From positions 124,001 through 188,000 of the forward strand of contig NZ_JABSPA010000008.1 of the NCBI RefSeq assembly GCF_013214175.1: DNA of 64,000 nt, in the 5' to 3' direction. The stretch is from Colwellia sp. (GTDB lineage Bacteria > Pseudomonadota > Gammaproteobacteria > Enterobacterales > Alteromonadaceae). Numbering within the stretch: position 1 is the stretch's first letter; each line of letters begins with the position of its first letter. The notes under the pieces are model-generated. The model had not been told where the DNA came from and made no database searches. It saw only the letters and a list, made by a program, of their open reading frames with translations. Shown here piece after piece: positions 1-10,066 of this stretch. Both the position numbers and the translations under genes were made by a program.

Positions 1-837
1 ATTCACTGCCTGCTTTACTTTATCTTTATAACTTCGACTCACTTTTAATTCTTTACCATTTTTCAATACAAGAAAATACTCGCCATTGACTTGGCTGCAA
101 AATTTTTCAATCACCTTCTTGTTCACTATCGTCGATCTATGATTGCGGATAAATTGTTTGGGATCTAAACACGCTTCTAATTCTTTCATGGTTTTTCTAA
201 GAATATAGGTGTTTTCTCGTAAAGTATTTTGCTTAGTTTCCAAGGTGTGAACACACATATAATCACCGGCAGCATCAATCCAAAGAATATCTTTTACCGG
301 CACACGATTCACTTCACCAGCATCTTTAATTGCCAAGACATCGGAATAGCTAGACAAGGTTAATTCTTGATTGTTCTCTAATTCTGCTAATATTTTTTGA
401 TAATCATTACCAGTAACATCACTCACTAAACGCACTAATTTCGATTTATGTGCACTATCAGCACTGTTTTTAAAATATTGTTGTATTTTTTCAATGGTCT
501 GCTCAAGTCTTTCTTCGTCGGCTGGTTTTAAAATATAATCCAATGCATGTACTTCAAAAGCCTTTAATGCGTATTGATCAAATGCGGTAACAAAGACCAC
601 GACAGGCATGGTTAAACCTTGCTCGATAATACTTTCAAGTACCTGAAAACCATTAAGACCTGGCATTTGAATATCGAGAAACATCAAATCGACTTTATAA
701 GCACGTATGGCTTCTAATGCCTCTCTACCGTTACAACACTGCTCAATAACATTAATATTATCATGAGCTTGTAATCGTATAGCTAAACCTCTACGAGCAA
801 GTGGTTCATCATCAACAATAAGGGTTGATAGTGACAT
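1..837 (-). CDS. LytTR-family response regulator (3' end cut by window edge)
   Basis: This is a two-component response regulator that would receive phosphate from the histidine kinase just upstream and bind DNA through a LytTR domain. All 279 visible codons are open and the stop lies beyond the window. The receiver domain (about residues 1-120) has the acidic pair D9-D10, the phospho-acceptor D55 in the context FLDIQMPG, T85 and K104. The LytTR domain follows at about 175-279, with the family pattern FIRNHRSTIVN. The start is the ATG at 837, which gives the usual MSxSTLIVDDE opening. It lies 76 bp downstream of the kinase, so the two probably form one transcript. The target genes cannot be told from the sequence. 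Confidence 0.93.
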   Translation of the reverse strand, partial: MSLSTLIVDDEPLARRGLAIRLQAHDNINVIEQCCNGREALEAIRAYKVDLMFLDIQMPGLNGFQVLESIIEQGLTMPVVVFVTAFDQYALKAFEVHALDYILKPADEERLEQTIEKIQQYFKNSADSAHKSKLVRLVSDVTGNDYQKILAELENNQELTLSSYSDVLAIKDAGEVNRVPVKDILWIDAAGDYMCVHTLETKQNTLRENTYILRKTMKELEACLDPKQFIRNHRSTIVNKKVIEKFCSQVNGEYFLVLKNGKELKVSRSYKDKVKQAVN

Positions 838-913
838 AAAAAATTCCTAAGTAATTAGTTCCGGTAAACAACAGCGCAGCGCTAACCTATTCGAACAATT
901 TATAATTCTATTA

Positions 914-1990
914 TTAGCTTAGCTCAAATGGCATACGCAGATTTACTTTAACACCTGAAGGTTGGTTATGGGAAACAACTAACGAAAATTTTTCATGGTA
1001 TAAAGCTTGTAGGCGTTCACGAGTATTGACTAAACCGACACCACTTTCTCGGTGTAAATTGCCATTGATAATATCAGCTCCGGGTCCGTTATCCGCGACT
1101 GAAATTAATAAGTCGTCGGCAAAGCGCTGTACTGAAATGGTAATTTTTCCGCCCTGCTCTTGTACAGCAATGGCATGTTTAATCGCATTTTCAGCTAAGG
1201 GCTGTAAAATCATACTCGGTACTAAGGCCGCTTGGCAATCATCGTTTATTTTAAAGTCCAGCTGTAACCTGTCTTCAAATCGTACTTGCTCTATCGCCAA
1301 GTACAGTTGTAAAGCTTGTATTTCAGTTTGTAAACTGACTTTTTTCAATGGGTCTTTATCCAATGAATAGCGTAGAAATTCACTGAGTTTAGTCACCATG
1401 GAATTAGCGATTTTATTTTCTTCCACCAAAATAAGCGTTGAAATAGCATTTAGGGTATTGAACAAGAAATGAGGATTCAATTGATAGCGCAACATTTTTA
1501 ACTGTGCTTGATGTGCCACAGCATTCGCTTTTAATACATTTTGTTTTTCTATTTGCAGCATTTGATAGTATTTACTACCAAAATATAAACCACTCCAACT
1601 TAAAATAATGTAAAAAGATCCTAACGTTGAGCGGGTATACATATACCAAAACTCTGGCTCATAGCCATGTTTATAGATTTCCCAATAATTAATATTTTTA
1701 ACTATTTGCCATAATACGCCGGTAAAATAGGATGAAAGTATCACTACTAGGGCAATTTTAATGGGCGGAAAGTTCCACGCCTTTCGATAAATATAACGCA
1801 GCGGTACAGTAAACAACCAACCGGCATAAGCGTTAAGAAAGATAATTATCACAAATATATCACGCAAATCATGCTGCAATGAGCCAAGATAATGCACAAA
1901 TGCAAAGCCAAACCAGCCTGCGGTGTGTGCTAGCCAAAATAAGCGATTTCTATTTTCTAGTAATTCTTTCCAATTCACAAAAGTAACCAT
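914..1990 (-). CDS. LytS/YehU-type sensor histidine kinase
   Basis: This is a membrane sensor kinase of the His_kinase (LytS/YehU) family, partner of the LytTR regulator downstream. The first 140 residues hold about four hydrophobic segments. A short linker leads to the phospho-acceptor motif LNPHFLFNTLNAIS with H174. The ATPase part has an N-box (LAENAIKHAI), a G1 box (DNGPGADI) and a G2 region (ESGVGLVNTRERL). There is no periplasmic PAS or Cache domain, so sensing is probably by the membrane part. The length (358 aa) is normal. The signal is unknown; relatives respond to small metabolites or to membrane state, which is inference here. Confidence 0.93.
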   Translation of the reverse strand: MVTFVNWKELLENRNRLFWLAHTAGWFGFAFVHYLGSLQHDLRDIFVIIIFLNAYAGWLFTVPLRYIYRKAWNFPPIKIALVVILSSYFTGVLWQIVKNINYWEIYKHGYEPEFWYMYTRSTLGSFYIILSWSGLYFGSKYYQMLQIEKQNVLKANAVAHQAQLKMLRYQLNPHFLFNTLNAISTLILVEENKIANSMVTKLSEFLRYSLDKDPLKKVSLQTEIQALQLYLAIEQVRFEDRLQLDFKINDDCQAALVPSMILQPLAENAIKHAIAVQEQGGKITISVQRFADDLLISVADNGPGADIINGNLHRESGVGLVNTRERLQALYHEKFSLVVSHNQPSGVKVNLRMPFELS

Positions 1991-2242
1991 TTAAAGGATG
2001 CTATAAGCAAGTATGCGCTAATAATTAGATGATTTCATTGCCTTTGACCTTAGTAAAGTGGCGACTTATCGCATAATTAGCATAATAAGTAGCCGATAAG
2101 TCATCTTATATTTTAGCACTGGCTACATGGTTCCTAAGGCGTGTCCATTAGGCTCAAAGATAGGCTATCACCGATTAAGAGCCAATCTCATATGGCCGAC
2201 AAAACATTTTAACTAGTGGGTAAATAATACTCTGTCAGGATA

Positions 2243-2554
2243 TATACCCGTTACCATGCAAGATGCATGTTTCAGAGTGCTTGAGCAATTTCAATTCAAG
2301 GCATATCAATGTAGCCATGGTTATTCAGGAGAATATGCTCCTGCATTCTCTTCTAAGCTACATCCATGTAGCGCCATTTCAAATTGATGTAACGATGAAG
2401 TGATGTTGCTCAAGCGCTTCTTCGATGGGTTTAAAATGACTTTAAGCGGCGTTCAAGAACAAAAATATAGAGTGACTATGTTTACGTCCTTCTCCTTGCC
2501 TAAAGTCATTTAAATTCCCACTGAAATCGAGCACTTTGAATGGTAACGGGTATA
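2243..2554. repeat. MITE-like inverted-repeat element
   Basis: The ends are inverted repeats: 2243-2261 matches the reverse complement of 2536-2554 at 18 of 19 positions, and the outer 15 bases are perfect. Inside are an inverted pair gcttgagcaa/ttgctcaagc (2279-2288 and 2406-2415) and two small hairpins (2326-2343 and the palindrome 2357-2372). There is no ORF, so it looks like a non-autonomous or palindromic repeat element. Its right end is 3 bp from the stop codon of the HIT gene. Confidence 0.7.
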
Positions 2555-2557
2555 GAC

Positions 2558-2908
2558 CTAACAAGATAACATTGGCCCTAAATGCTGACCACCGAGCAAA
2601 TGCATATGAATGTGATAAACCTCTTGGCCGCCATCACTATTACAATTGATAATTAAACGATAACCACTTTCATCAATACCCTCTTCCTTGGCCAGTTTTT
2701 TAGCAACCGTAATCATACGCCCTAAGGTCAACTCATCTTCGCTAGTTACATCATTAATTGTCGCAATGAGTTTATTAGGCACGATTAAAATATGGCTATC
2801 GACTCGCGGAGAAATGTCTCTAAAGGCGGTAACGAGTTCATCTTGATATAACAATGGCGTGGGAATTTCTTGACGAATAATTTTTGAAAAAATGGTTTCT
2901 TCACTCAT
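2558..2908 (-). CDS. hinT: HIT-family nucleotide hydrolase (HinT-like)
   Basis: This is a histidine-triad protein of the HinT branch, cytosolic purine nucleoside phosphoramidases that act on AMP-lysine and similar adducts. The signature is HIHMHLLGG with H99, H101 and H103. The N-terminal [18 protein letters not shown] and the central [18 protein letters not shown] are typical of the bacterial HinT/YcfF group, and 116 aa is the usual length. It stands alone, divergent from the metallohydrolase at 3088. A MITE-like repeat abuts its stop codon and may shape its mRNA 3' end. Confidence 0.9.
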   Translation of the reverse strand: MSEETIFSKIIRQEIPTPLLYQDELVTAFRDISPRVDSHILIVPNKLIATINDVTSEDELTLGRMITVAKKLAKEEGIDESGYRLIINCNSDGGQEVYHIHMHLLGGQHLGPMLSC

Positions 2909-3087
2909 AGCAGTATCTCTATAAAGGTTCTATACAAATGTACTGCTAGTTTACCGCCAAATAAATATAAATCACCTCTTTACTGCACTTTATTGACCTT
3001 AATCAACACCCTAGATGGTACAACTATGACAAGCTTATTGATTCTAAAAGGATGTTACCTCAAACATAAAATAACCTAGGCAATACT

Positions 3088-4152
3088 ATGGATATAGATT
3101 TTAGTGAAATCAACTACTTAAAAGATCCAACATGGCAAGATTTGCATGCGGATTACGAACAGTTCCTTTTATCGATGACAGGCCCAACTGTTATTGATGT
3201 ATCGGGGAAAAATCAAGAAAAGTTCCGGGTATTTACCACACTACTCCATGGTAATGAGCCTTCGGGTTTAATTGCCATGCATCGCTATTTAACTGAAGTT
3301 TTGCCGCAAGAACAACCCGAGACCAACTTACGTTTTATTATCTGCTCGGTAGAAGCCGCCACTTCACGCCCTCTTTTTAGCCGACGCTATATTAAAGGAG
3401 GGATGGATATTAACCGCTGTTTTGGTAAAAACTGCTCTTTTGAATGTCTCCAGGGTCAAAGAGGTTATTGTCAGCGAGCATCATTGATTGAACGGGCGAT
3501 TAAAGAGGTCGAGCCAGAAATGGTGATCGACCTTCATAATTCGTCAAGCTCAGGACCAACCTTTGCGGTCAGTTCAGTGGTGACCACGGAAACCTTATCT
3601 CTGGCTTCACTTTTTTGCCAAACGCTAATTTTATCTGATTTAACTATGGGATCGATAATGGAGCAAGATTTTAATTGCCCATTTATTACTATTGAATGCG
3701 GCGGTTGCCAAGACGAACAAGCCCATGAAATTGCTTTTTCCGGCATTAGCCAAGTAGCAAGCTGTGAGAATATTGGCTATATCCACCAAGAAAAACCGGT
3801 AGAAGTCATTTATCGGCCGTTAAGGTTGCAACTAAAACCAGCAACAGAACTCTCTTACGCGCAACATGACGAAGGCTATAGTGGCGTTACTTTGAAAGAC
3901 AATATTGAGTGTTTTAATTTTGGCAGTGCTCACCAAGATGAAATGCTAGGCTGGATTGATGGTAATGGCTTAGATAATTTACAACTTATCGATAAAAGTG
4001 GTGCTAACGTCTTGGACGAGTATTTTTATGCCCGTGAAAATCAGTTAGTTTGCCGGCATAACCTGAGACTTTTTAAAGCAACAACCAATAAAAATACCGC
4101 GATAAATGACTGCTTATTTTATGTAGTTAAGCTCATTTCAGCTGAAATATAA
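3088..4152 (+). CDS. Succinylglutamate desuccinylase/aspartoacylase-family metallohydrolase
   Basis: This is a zinc carboxypeptidase-fold deacylase of the AstE/aspartoacylase family (M14-like). The zinc-binding HGNEPSG motif supplies H54 and E57, the later VIDLHN supplies H150, and MDINRCF matches the substrate-arginine region. The IECGG segment near residue 205 probably carries the catalytic Glu. At 354 aa it fits the family. No arginine-succinyltransferase genes (astABD) are nearby, so an AstE role in arginine catabolism cannot be assumed and the acylated substrate is unknown. It has no signal peptide and should be cytosolic. Confidence 0.82.
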   Translation: MDIDFSEINYLKDPTWQDLHADYEQFLLSMTGPTVIDVSGKNQEKFRVFTTLLHGNEPSGLIAMHRYLTEVLPQEQPETNLRFIICSVEAATSRPLFSRRYIKGGMDINRCFGKNCSFECLQGQRGYCQRASLIERAIKEVEPEMVIDLHNSSSSGPTFAVSSVVTTETLSLASLFCQTLILSDLTMGSIMEQDFNCPFITIECGGCQDEQAHEIAFSGISQVASCENIGYIHQEKPVEVIYRPLRLQLKPATELSYAQHDEGYSGVTLKDNIECFNFGSAHQDEMLGWIDGNGLDNLQLIDKSGANVLDEYFYARENQLVCRHNLRLFKATTNKNTAINDCLFYVVKLISAEI

Positions 4153-4281
4153 CCGGTTTAACACACATACTAAGATGTTTATTAAAGGGTATGCTGTTGA
4201 ATTATTGCTCTTTGTTATTAAGTAGACAAAACCAAGGTGACTGTTTAGAATTAAGCGTTTTTCACATTCTCTGGTACCCTT

Positions 4282-5763
4282 ATGTCTAGTTCAAAGTTTA
4301 ATTTGAAACTTAACTTAAAGTTAAGTTCAAAAGTGTATAACTCGAAATTGTTTAGCCCGAAATTATCAACCACCTTGCTCTCGACATTTGCCTTACTGAG
4401 TTGTGTTGGTCTAGCAACTAATAATGCCATTGCTGCCAATAGCGAGCAAAATTCACCGGTAAGTCAACAAGACCTACCAAAAAATATCATTATGGTTATT
4501 GCCGATGGCATGGGGCCAGCTTATACCTCTGCTTATCGATACTTTAACGATGACCCAGCAACAGCTGAAATAGAGAAAACTGTTTTTGAAAGACATCTAA
4601 AAGGCCTTAGCAGTACTTACCCGGCTCCCGTGTCAGGTTATGTTACTGACTCTGCCGCCGGTGCAACGGCACTGGCTACCGGGGTAAAAAGCTATAATGG
4701 CGCCATTAGTGTAGATGTAAATAAAAAACCATTATTGACCGTGCTTGAATGGGCTAAACAACAGGGCAAGAGGACCGGCGTAGTAGTCACTTCTCGTATT
4801 AACCATGCCACACCCGCCTCTTACTTATCGCACAATGAAAGTCGAAGAAATTATGATGAGTTAGCTAATAGTTATATCGATAACGGTATCAAAGCAGATG
4901 TCTACTTTGGCGGCGGCTGGACCAACTATATTCGCGACGATCGCAATATCGTTAATGAATTTAAACAAGCGGGCTTTCAATATATTGATAGTTACTCACA
5001 GTTAGCTGGACTAGCAAACGATAAACCGGTTTTGGGTTTATTTGCTGACTTTGGCTTGCCGTGGGCACTGGATGACAGTAATAAACACCGACTAGCCATG
5101 ATGACAAAAGCAGCTACCGGACAACTTAAAAATGACGCCGGATTTTTTATGCTCGTTGAAGCGAGCCAAATTGATTGGGGTGGACATGATAATAATATTG
5201 CCACAGCCATGCATGAGATGGACGACCTAGCTAAATTAATGGAGTATTTAGAAGTATTCGTTGAGAAAAACCCCGATACCTTAGTGGTATTAACGGCGGA
5301 TCACAGCACTGGGGGTTTTACCTTAGCGGCTAATAAAGAATATCGCTGGGACCCAGAAGTGTTACGAACCATGAAATACTCTCCAGCAACAATAGCTAAA
5401 AATATCATCGCCAAAGACCCGCTAGATCAGAAGGAAATTAATAAGTGGCTTAACTTTGAGTTAAACACAGAGGAATTCCAGCAAATAACTAAGGTCGACT
5501 CTAGCTATCAGCAAGCCAAAGCAAAATATGTGTTACTTAGTGCGACAGAAAAAACAGAGAAAAAGGCGCCTGAACTTAAAGAGCTCTATCGCCGAGCAAT
5601 ATTGGCAATCATTGATAAACGCACTAATACTGGCTGGACCACGTCAGGTCATACAGGAATAGATGTGCCGGTATTTGCATTTGGTAAACACAGTGAACAG
5701 TTTAGTGGCCAATTAGATAATACCGATATCGCTAAGAAGATTTTCACCTTATTAGGCAAGTAA
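4282..5763 (+). CDS. Alkaline phosphatase (PhoA family), exported
   Basis: This is a periplasmic metal-dependent phosphomonoesterase of the alkaline phosphatase family. Metal site residues appear in VIADGMGP (D75), and the nucleophile is S124 in VTDSAAGATALATG. LTADHSTGG and TSGHTGIDVP carry further metal ligands. A hydrophobic signal core lies at about residues 29-46, with a likely cleavage near ANAIAA. The signal is preceded by an unusually long basic leader with Lys-Leu repeats (SKFNLKLNLKLSSK), which coincides with a palindrome in the DNA at 4307-4327. No clear ribosome site precedes the ATG, so an internal start (GTG near 4333) is possible. No Pho box was recognised. Confidence 0.9.
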   Translation: MSSSKFNLKLNLKLSSKVYNSKLFSPKLSTTLLSTFALLSCVGLATNNAIAANSEQNSPVSQQDLPKNIIMVIADGMGPAYTSAYRYFNDDPATAEIEKTVFERHLKGLSSTYPAPVSGYVTDSAAGATALATGVKSYNGAISVDVNKKPLLTVLEWAKQQGKRTGVVVTSRINHATPASYLSHNESRRNYDELANSYIDNGIKADVYFGGGWTNYIRDDRNIVNEFKQAGFQYIDSYSQLAGLANDKPVLGLFADFGLPWALDDSNKHRLAMMTKAATGQLKNDAGFFMLVEASQIDWGGHDNNIATAMHEMDDLAKLMEYLEVFVEKNPDTLVVLTADHSTGGFTLAANKEYRWDPEVLRTMKYSPATIAKNIIAKDPLDQKEINKWLNFELNTEEFQQITKVDSSYQQAKAKYVLLSATEKTEKKAPELKELYRRAILAIIDKRTNTGWTTSGHTGIDVPVFAFGKHSEQFSGQLDNTDIAKKIFTLLGK

Positions 5764-5796
5764 AGATAATAAGAGAGATAATGTAACGGTACAAAC

Positions 5797-5842
5797 AAAA
5801 AGGCAGATAAGTGCAATGAGTCATGCGTTTATCTGCCTTTTA
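5797..5842. terminator. Bidirectional terminator between phosphatase gene and metC
   Basis: A 13-bp perfect inverted repeat (aaaaggcagataa at 5798-5810 and its complement at 5829-5841) has an A-run on one side and a T-run on the other. It lies between convergent genes and can end transcription from both sides. Confidence 0.85.
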
Positions 5843-5873
5843 GCTATTTGTCAGTCAATGCTTTTAAAGACAC

Positions 5874-7055
5874 TTAACTCTTAGCAAGTACTTGATTAAA
5901 ACGTGCAAAACCTGCTTCAAGGTCACTGATCAAATCATCAACATCCTCTAGGCCAATGTGAAGGCGAATTAATGGGAACTCACAATCAAACGTTGTTGCA
6001 CTACGAATAGCATTAACATTGCTAATACCCAAAATTAAACTTTCAAAACCACCCCATGAATAACCCATTTTGAAGTGGTCTAAACCATCTAAAAACGCGG
6101 TTAATGCCACTTTATTGCCACAATTAAGTACAAAAGAGAACAAGCCATTAGCGCCGTTAAAATCTCGTTTGAAAAATTCATGACCAGGACAAGACTCAAA
6201 AGCAGGATGAAGAATTTTAGCCACTTCTGGTCGCGACTCTAACCAATTGGCAACGGTGAGTGCACTTTGTTGGTGTTGCTTTAACCTAACCCCAAGGGTA
6301 CGAATACCGCGAAGCGCAAGATATAAATCATCAGGAGAAGTACACTGGCCCATCAGGTAACTGTAATCACGTAGTTGTGGCCAATATTTCTCAACCGCAG
6401 TAGCAGTGCCAAGCATGACATCAGAATGACCGACAATATATTTAGTAGCCGCTTGTACACTAACATCAACGCCATAATCAAAGGGTTGAAAGTTAATACC
6501 GGCACTCCAAGTATTATCGAGCATAACAATACAATCATGTTTATGGGCAACAGCACTAATGGCAGGCACGTCTTGCACTTCCATGGTAATTGAGCCTGGG
6601 GATTCTAAGAAAATAAGACGGGTGTTATCTTGGATCAGCGCTTCAATTCCAGCACCTAACATAGGATCATAATAGGTAGTGGTAACCCCTATTTTAGCTA
6701 ATATTTTATCGCAATAATCACGGGTAGGCTCATAAGCACTATCAACCATTAAAATATGATCACCTTGCTGAACAAAAGCGAGAATTGCATTGGTAATAGC
6801 CGCAGTACCCGATGGGTATAATGCACAACCAGCACCGCCCTCTAACTCGGTCATAGCATCACTAAAAGCAAAAGCTGTGGTGGTGCCACGGCGACCATAA
6901 ACCATGGTTTGATTATGTCGGTTAGCAACGGCATGATTCATTTCGGCTACCGTATTAAAAACAACCGTTGAGGCCCGGGTAACTGAAGGGTTTACCACAC
7001 CCTTAGTCCATTTAGCACTTCGTCCAGCATTTACTATTTTAGTATCTTGTTTCAT
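5874..7055 (-). CDS. metC: Cystathionine beta-lyase
   Basis: This is a PLP-dependent trans-sulfuration enzyme that cleaves cystathionine to homocysteine, pyruvate and ammonia for methionine synthesis. It matches MetC at the N-terminus (DTKIVNAGRSAKW), in the PLP region (YPSGTAAITNAI) and at the Schiff-base lysine in AATKYIVGHSD. The C-terminal RLHIGLEDVDDLI is typical of Cys/Met-metabolism PLP enzymes. The start is set at the ATG at 7055, because GGAAG lies 5 bases upstream of it. An earlier in-frame ATG at 7067 has no such site. No methionine-specific operator was recognised. It converges with the phosphatase gene across a shared terminator. Confidence 0.92.
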   Translation of the reverse strand: MKQDTKIVNAGRSAKWTKGVVNPSVTRASTVVFNTVAEMNHAVANRHNQTMVYGRRGTTTAFAFSDAMTELEGGAGCALYPSGTAAITNAILAFVQQGDHILMVDSAYEPTRDYCDKILAKIGVTTTYYDPMLGAGIEALIQDNTRLIFLESPGSITMEVQDVPAISAVAHKHDCIVMLDNTWSAGINFQPFDYGVDVSVQAATKYIVGHSDVMLGTATAVEKYWPQLRDYSYLMGQCTSPDDLYLALRGIRTLGVRLKQHQQSALTVANWLESRPEVAKILHPAFESCPGHEFFKRDFNGANGLFSFVLNCGNKVALTAFLDGLDHFKMGYSWGGFESLILGISNVNAIRSATTFDCEFPLIRLHIGLEDVDDLISDLEAGFARFNQVLAKS

Positions 7056-7099
7056 AATCACTTCCATTGGAAAAACTCAGCTTTAGCAGAATAAATATT

Positions 7100-7364
7100 A
7101 TACCAATCGGACTAATTAACTGATCACTTAGCGAGAATTAAAAGGCTTAGAGGCAAGACATTGATTGAAGAGAATGGTTATTCCCTTGTCAAAATCAATA
7201 ACGCCGCATGTAAGCCTTTTAAACTTGTCCTTCGGGAACTCGTTAGTAAACTGATAACGTCACAAAATGAATGAAATATAGAATAACTATGTTTAACACA
7301 TTTTGCTTGTTCTAAGCTCACTAACGTAGTTCTAAGTTGGTAAGTTAATCAATCCGTTTGGTAT
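7100..7364. repeat. MITE-like inverted-repeat element
   Basis: The terminal inverted repeats are 22 bp (7100-7121 against 7343-7364) and match at 19 positions, with outer ends ataccaa/ttggtat. An inner inverted pair, aaaaggctta (7140-7149) and taagcctttt (7211-7220), makes nested hairpins. There is no ORF. It sits between metC and polB and is a different family from the element at 2243. Confidence 0.7.
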
Positions 7365-7514
7365 CAGTTCAGCTATCTAGCCATCTAAAAATCTTTATAA
7401 AGTAGTTATAACCTGATTAAAGCTTACTGGCTAGAAATTGTTAATATAAATTGAAAATAAATGTCTTATTAAATGCAATTAAAATAAAAAGCGATAGCAG
7501 CCATTAAATAGCCT

Positions 7515-10031
7515 TCAAAAAAGACCCAACTGATCACCGGCAATGGATTCAAAGTCTTTGCCAATAAAGGGTAAAATATCATCTGCTATTGGTTTAAGTT
7601 GTTTCTCAACATAAAAATCATAATCAAGTTTGCTGTCCTTAAACTCTAAAGGTTGTACACCATCTAAGGTAATAACATAGCGGATAGTACTTCTATGCTG
7701 ATATTTTTGCTTCAAGCCCTGCTCTTCAAGCTTTTTATTAGCAATCAAAGCCGCTTTAATATGAGGGGGAGTATTAACATAATCATTTAACTGACGTCGA
7801 ATTTTTTTCTGGTAGATCAAGCGTTCATCAAAGAGCCCATGCCTCAAATCGTCGACTATTTTTAGAATATACTCATCAATGGGTTCATCGTTAAACACTA
7901 ACCGATAAAGCTCTTGTTGGAAGTCTTTACTTAACTCGGTCCAATCACTTCTCACTGTCTCCAGGCCCTTAAAAATCATGACGCCATTAGCAATACCGGC
8001 ATAACGTTTTTTGGTTCCGATAGCTTTTTGATCTTTACCGGCGTATTTACTAGTATTAAAGCCACGTATTTTTGGCATTAAAAATTGAGTAAAATGCGTT
8101 TCAAATTCAATGTCTAATTGGCTGGTAATTTTGAAGTCTTCTTTTAGGGTCTGTTGCCATTTATCATTAATAAACCCCTGTAACTCCAAACCTAACTGCT
8201 TAGCCTGCTGCTTTGATTTATCAGCGCCGATATAAACGAAAATGGAGTCAGTATCACCGTAGATGACCTTATGACCTTTTGCTGAAATCCACTTGCTGGT
8301 TTTCTTTAAAATCTCATGGCTGCGCTTGGTAATAGAGCCAGATAGCCGAGGATCAAAAAATCGACAACCATTAGAGCCTAGTACACCATAAAAGCTATTC
8401 ATAATAATTTTTATCGCTTGTGATAAGGCGGCATTTTTTTGCAGTTTGGCTTTATCTCGCTCTAACCAAAGAGACTCGATAATATCAGGTAAAAAGTGTG
8501 CCTCTCTAGAAAAATAAGCACCATCGAAGCCCTGAATAACAAGGTGTCGATTATCGTGATCTAATTGCCCAACTTGATCTTGAGCAGAATTGAACGCACG
8601 AACCTCTTTAAGCCCCTCAATTAAGCCCATAGGATCAATTTTAAAGGTGCGAATTATGGACGGGTATAGTGATTTAAAATCCAAAACAAGCACATTTTTA
8701 TAGAGCCCTGGAATGGAATCCATGACATAACCGCCAGGCGACACTAAACCCGAGTCACCATCACCCATATTAGGGGCGATATATCCACTGCGATGAAGTT
8801 TAGGTAAATAAAGGTTGGTAAAGGCGGCAACCGAGCCGCCGACTCTATCAATAGCTAAGCCGGTAAGTTGTGCGCGTAACTGGGCAAACGCTAATAACTG
8901 TGTTTTTTCAAAAATAAGCCAAACTAAGCGGCAATCTTCTAAGTTATAAGCGGCTAGTGCTGCTTTGTTATGATGAAAATTATCGGTGATTTCTTGTACC
9001 CTATTGTCAACATCAGCAACCTTTTTACCCAGGCCAAGTAAATTTTTGGCAACATTATCAAGGGAAAAACTGGAAAAACTATAGGTCGCACTTTTCAGCA
9101 AATCAATACCATCGAGAACAACACGCCCTGCTATTTCAATAAAATTTTGCTCGGGGTTATTGGCATTTTTACGCCAATAAGGCGCACTACCATCACGGCC
9201 GATGGCAAACTTAATACCATGGAGATCACAGCGTTTTTGTAGCAATGAGAAATCAAAATTAATCACATTCCAGCCAATCAAAATATCGGCATCAAAGTCA
9301 TTAATTTCATCAATAAATTTTACTAATAACTGTCTTTCATCTGTTAGCCATTGAATATAATTTTCAGCGTTTGATTGCGCGTCACCAATCATTAATACCC
9401 GCTTAAATTCCTCTTTAGTACCCGAAGAGTTAGTATTAAGAGCATACAAACCAATAGAGTAGAGCTCCCCTTGCATAGAGCATTCAATATCTATAGAGAG
9501 CATTTTCAGGCTGACTTCAGCGGGTGTTTTTGCACGCTTACATCGGGTTTGTTTTACTAATTGATAACTTTTAGAAGCTGACTCGTTTTGATTGCCAGCA
9601 ATATAATCACCTACCCCCTTACCAATAAAATCAATATCCGCGGTAATATGGCGTTCCATTAAAAACCTATCATCGGGCCTAATATCATCTTCATAACATT
9701 TTATTTGTTGGTCTTTTAAGGCATCCCTAGCACGGTAAAAACTGCGCATAGAACTGAAATACAGACCGGCAACTTTTTGCTGAGCAAAGGTTTTTAAGGA
9801 TAATTGTTGATATTTTTTAAGTGGAATGCGTTGTTCATTCAGGCTACTAAGCGCTAGGTCTAGTTGATGATGTTCAATAAAAAAAACAGCTAACTCATTA
9901 TTTACCTGTAGTTTAACTGGGCCAGTGCTGCTTTTCAGCCACAGGGTTATTTGTAAACCACTGGCGCTATCTTGCACTTGTCGGGTCAGTAAGAAACCAC
10001 TATTGATATTGATTGTGTTAGAAATTGCCAT
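7515..10031 (-). CDS. polB: DNA polymerase II (family B)
   Basis: This is the family-B repair polymerase with 3'-5' proofreading, induced by DNA damage in E. coli. The exonuclease acids D181 and E183 are in SIDIECS, polymerase motif A is DFKSLYPSII at 451-460, motif B contains IIMNSFYGVLG, and motif C is YGDTDS at 591-596, so all catalytic aspartates are present. At 838 aa it is slightly longer than the E. coli enzyme (783 aa). It diverges from dinG, and one LexA-like box lies in the shared 90-bp spacer, so joint SOS control is likely. Confidence 0.95.
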   Translation of the reverse strand: MAISNTININSGFLLTRQVQDSASGLQITLWLKSSTGPVKLQVNNELAVFFIEHHQLDLALSSLNEQRIPLKKYQQLSLKTFAQQKVAGLYFSSMRSFYRARDALKDQQIKCYEDDIRPDDRFLMERHITADIDFIGKGVGDYIAGNQNESASKSYQLVKQTRCKRAKTPAEVSLKMLSIDIECSMQGELYSIGLYALNTNSSGTKEEFKRVLMIGDAQSNAENYIQWLTDERQLLVKFIDEINDFDADILIGWNVINFDFSLLQKRCDLHGIKFAIGRDGSAPYWRKNANNPEQNFIEIAGRVVLDGIDLLKSATYSFSSFSLDNVAKNLLGLGKKVADVDNRVQEITDNFHHNKAALAAYNLEDCRLVWLIFEKTQLLAFAQLRAQLTGLAIDRVGGSVAAFTNLYLPKLHRSGYIAPNMGDGDSGLVSPGGYVMDSIPGLYKNVLVLDFKSLYPSIIRTFKIDPMGLIEGLKEVRAFNSAQDQVGQLDHDNRHLVIQGFDGAYFSREAHFLPDIIESLWLERDKAKLQKNAALSQAIKIIMNSFYGVLGSNGCRFFDPRLSGSITKRSHEILKKTSKWISAKGHKVIYGDTDSIFVYIGADKSKQQAKQLGLELQGFINDKWQQTLKEDFKITSQLDIEFETHFTQFLMPKIRGFNTSKYAGKDQKAIGTKKRYAGIANGVMIFKGLETVRSDWTELSKDFQQELYRLVFNDEPIDEYILKIVDDLRHGLFDERLIYQKKIRRQLNDYVNTPPHIKAALIANKKLEEQGLKQKYQHRSTIRYVITLDGVQPLEFKDSKLDYDFYVEKQLKPIADDILPFIGKDFESIAGDQLGLF

Positions 10032-10066
10032 TTTATCTTGATTTTTTTCGTGCTACGCGCGTAAAC

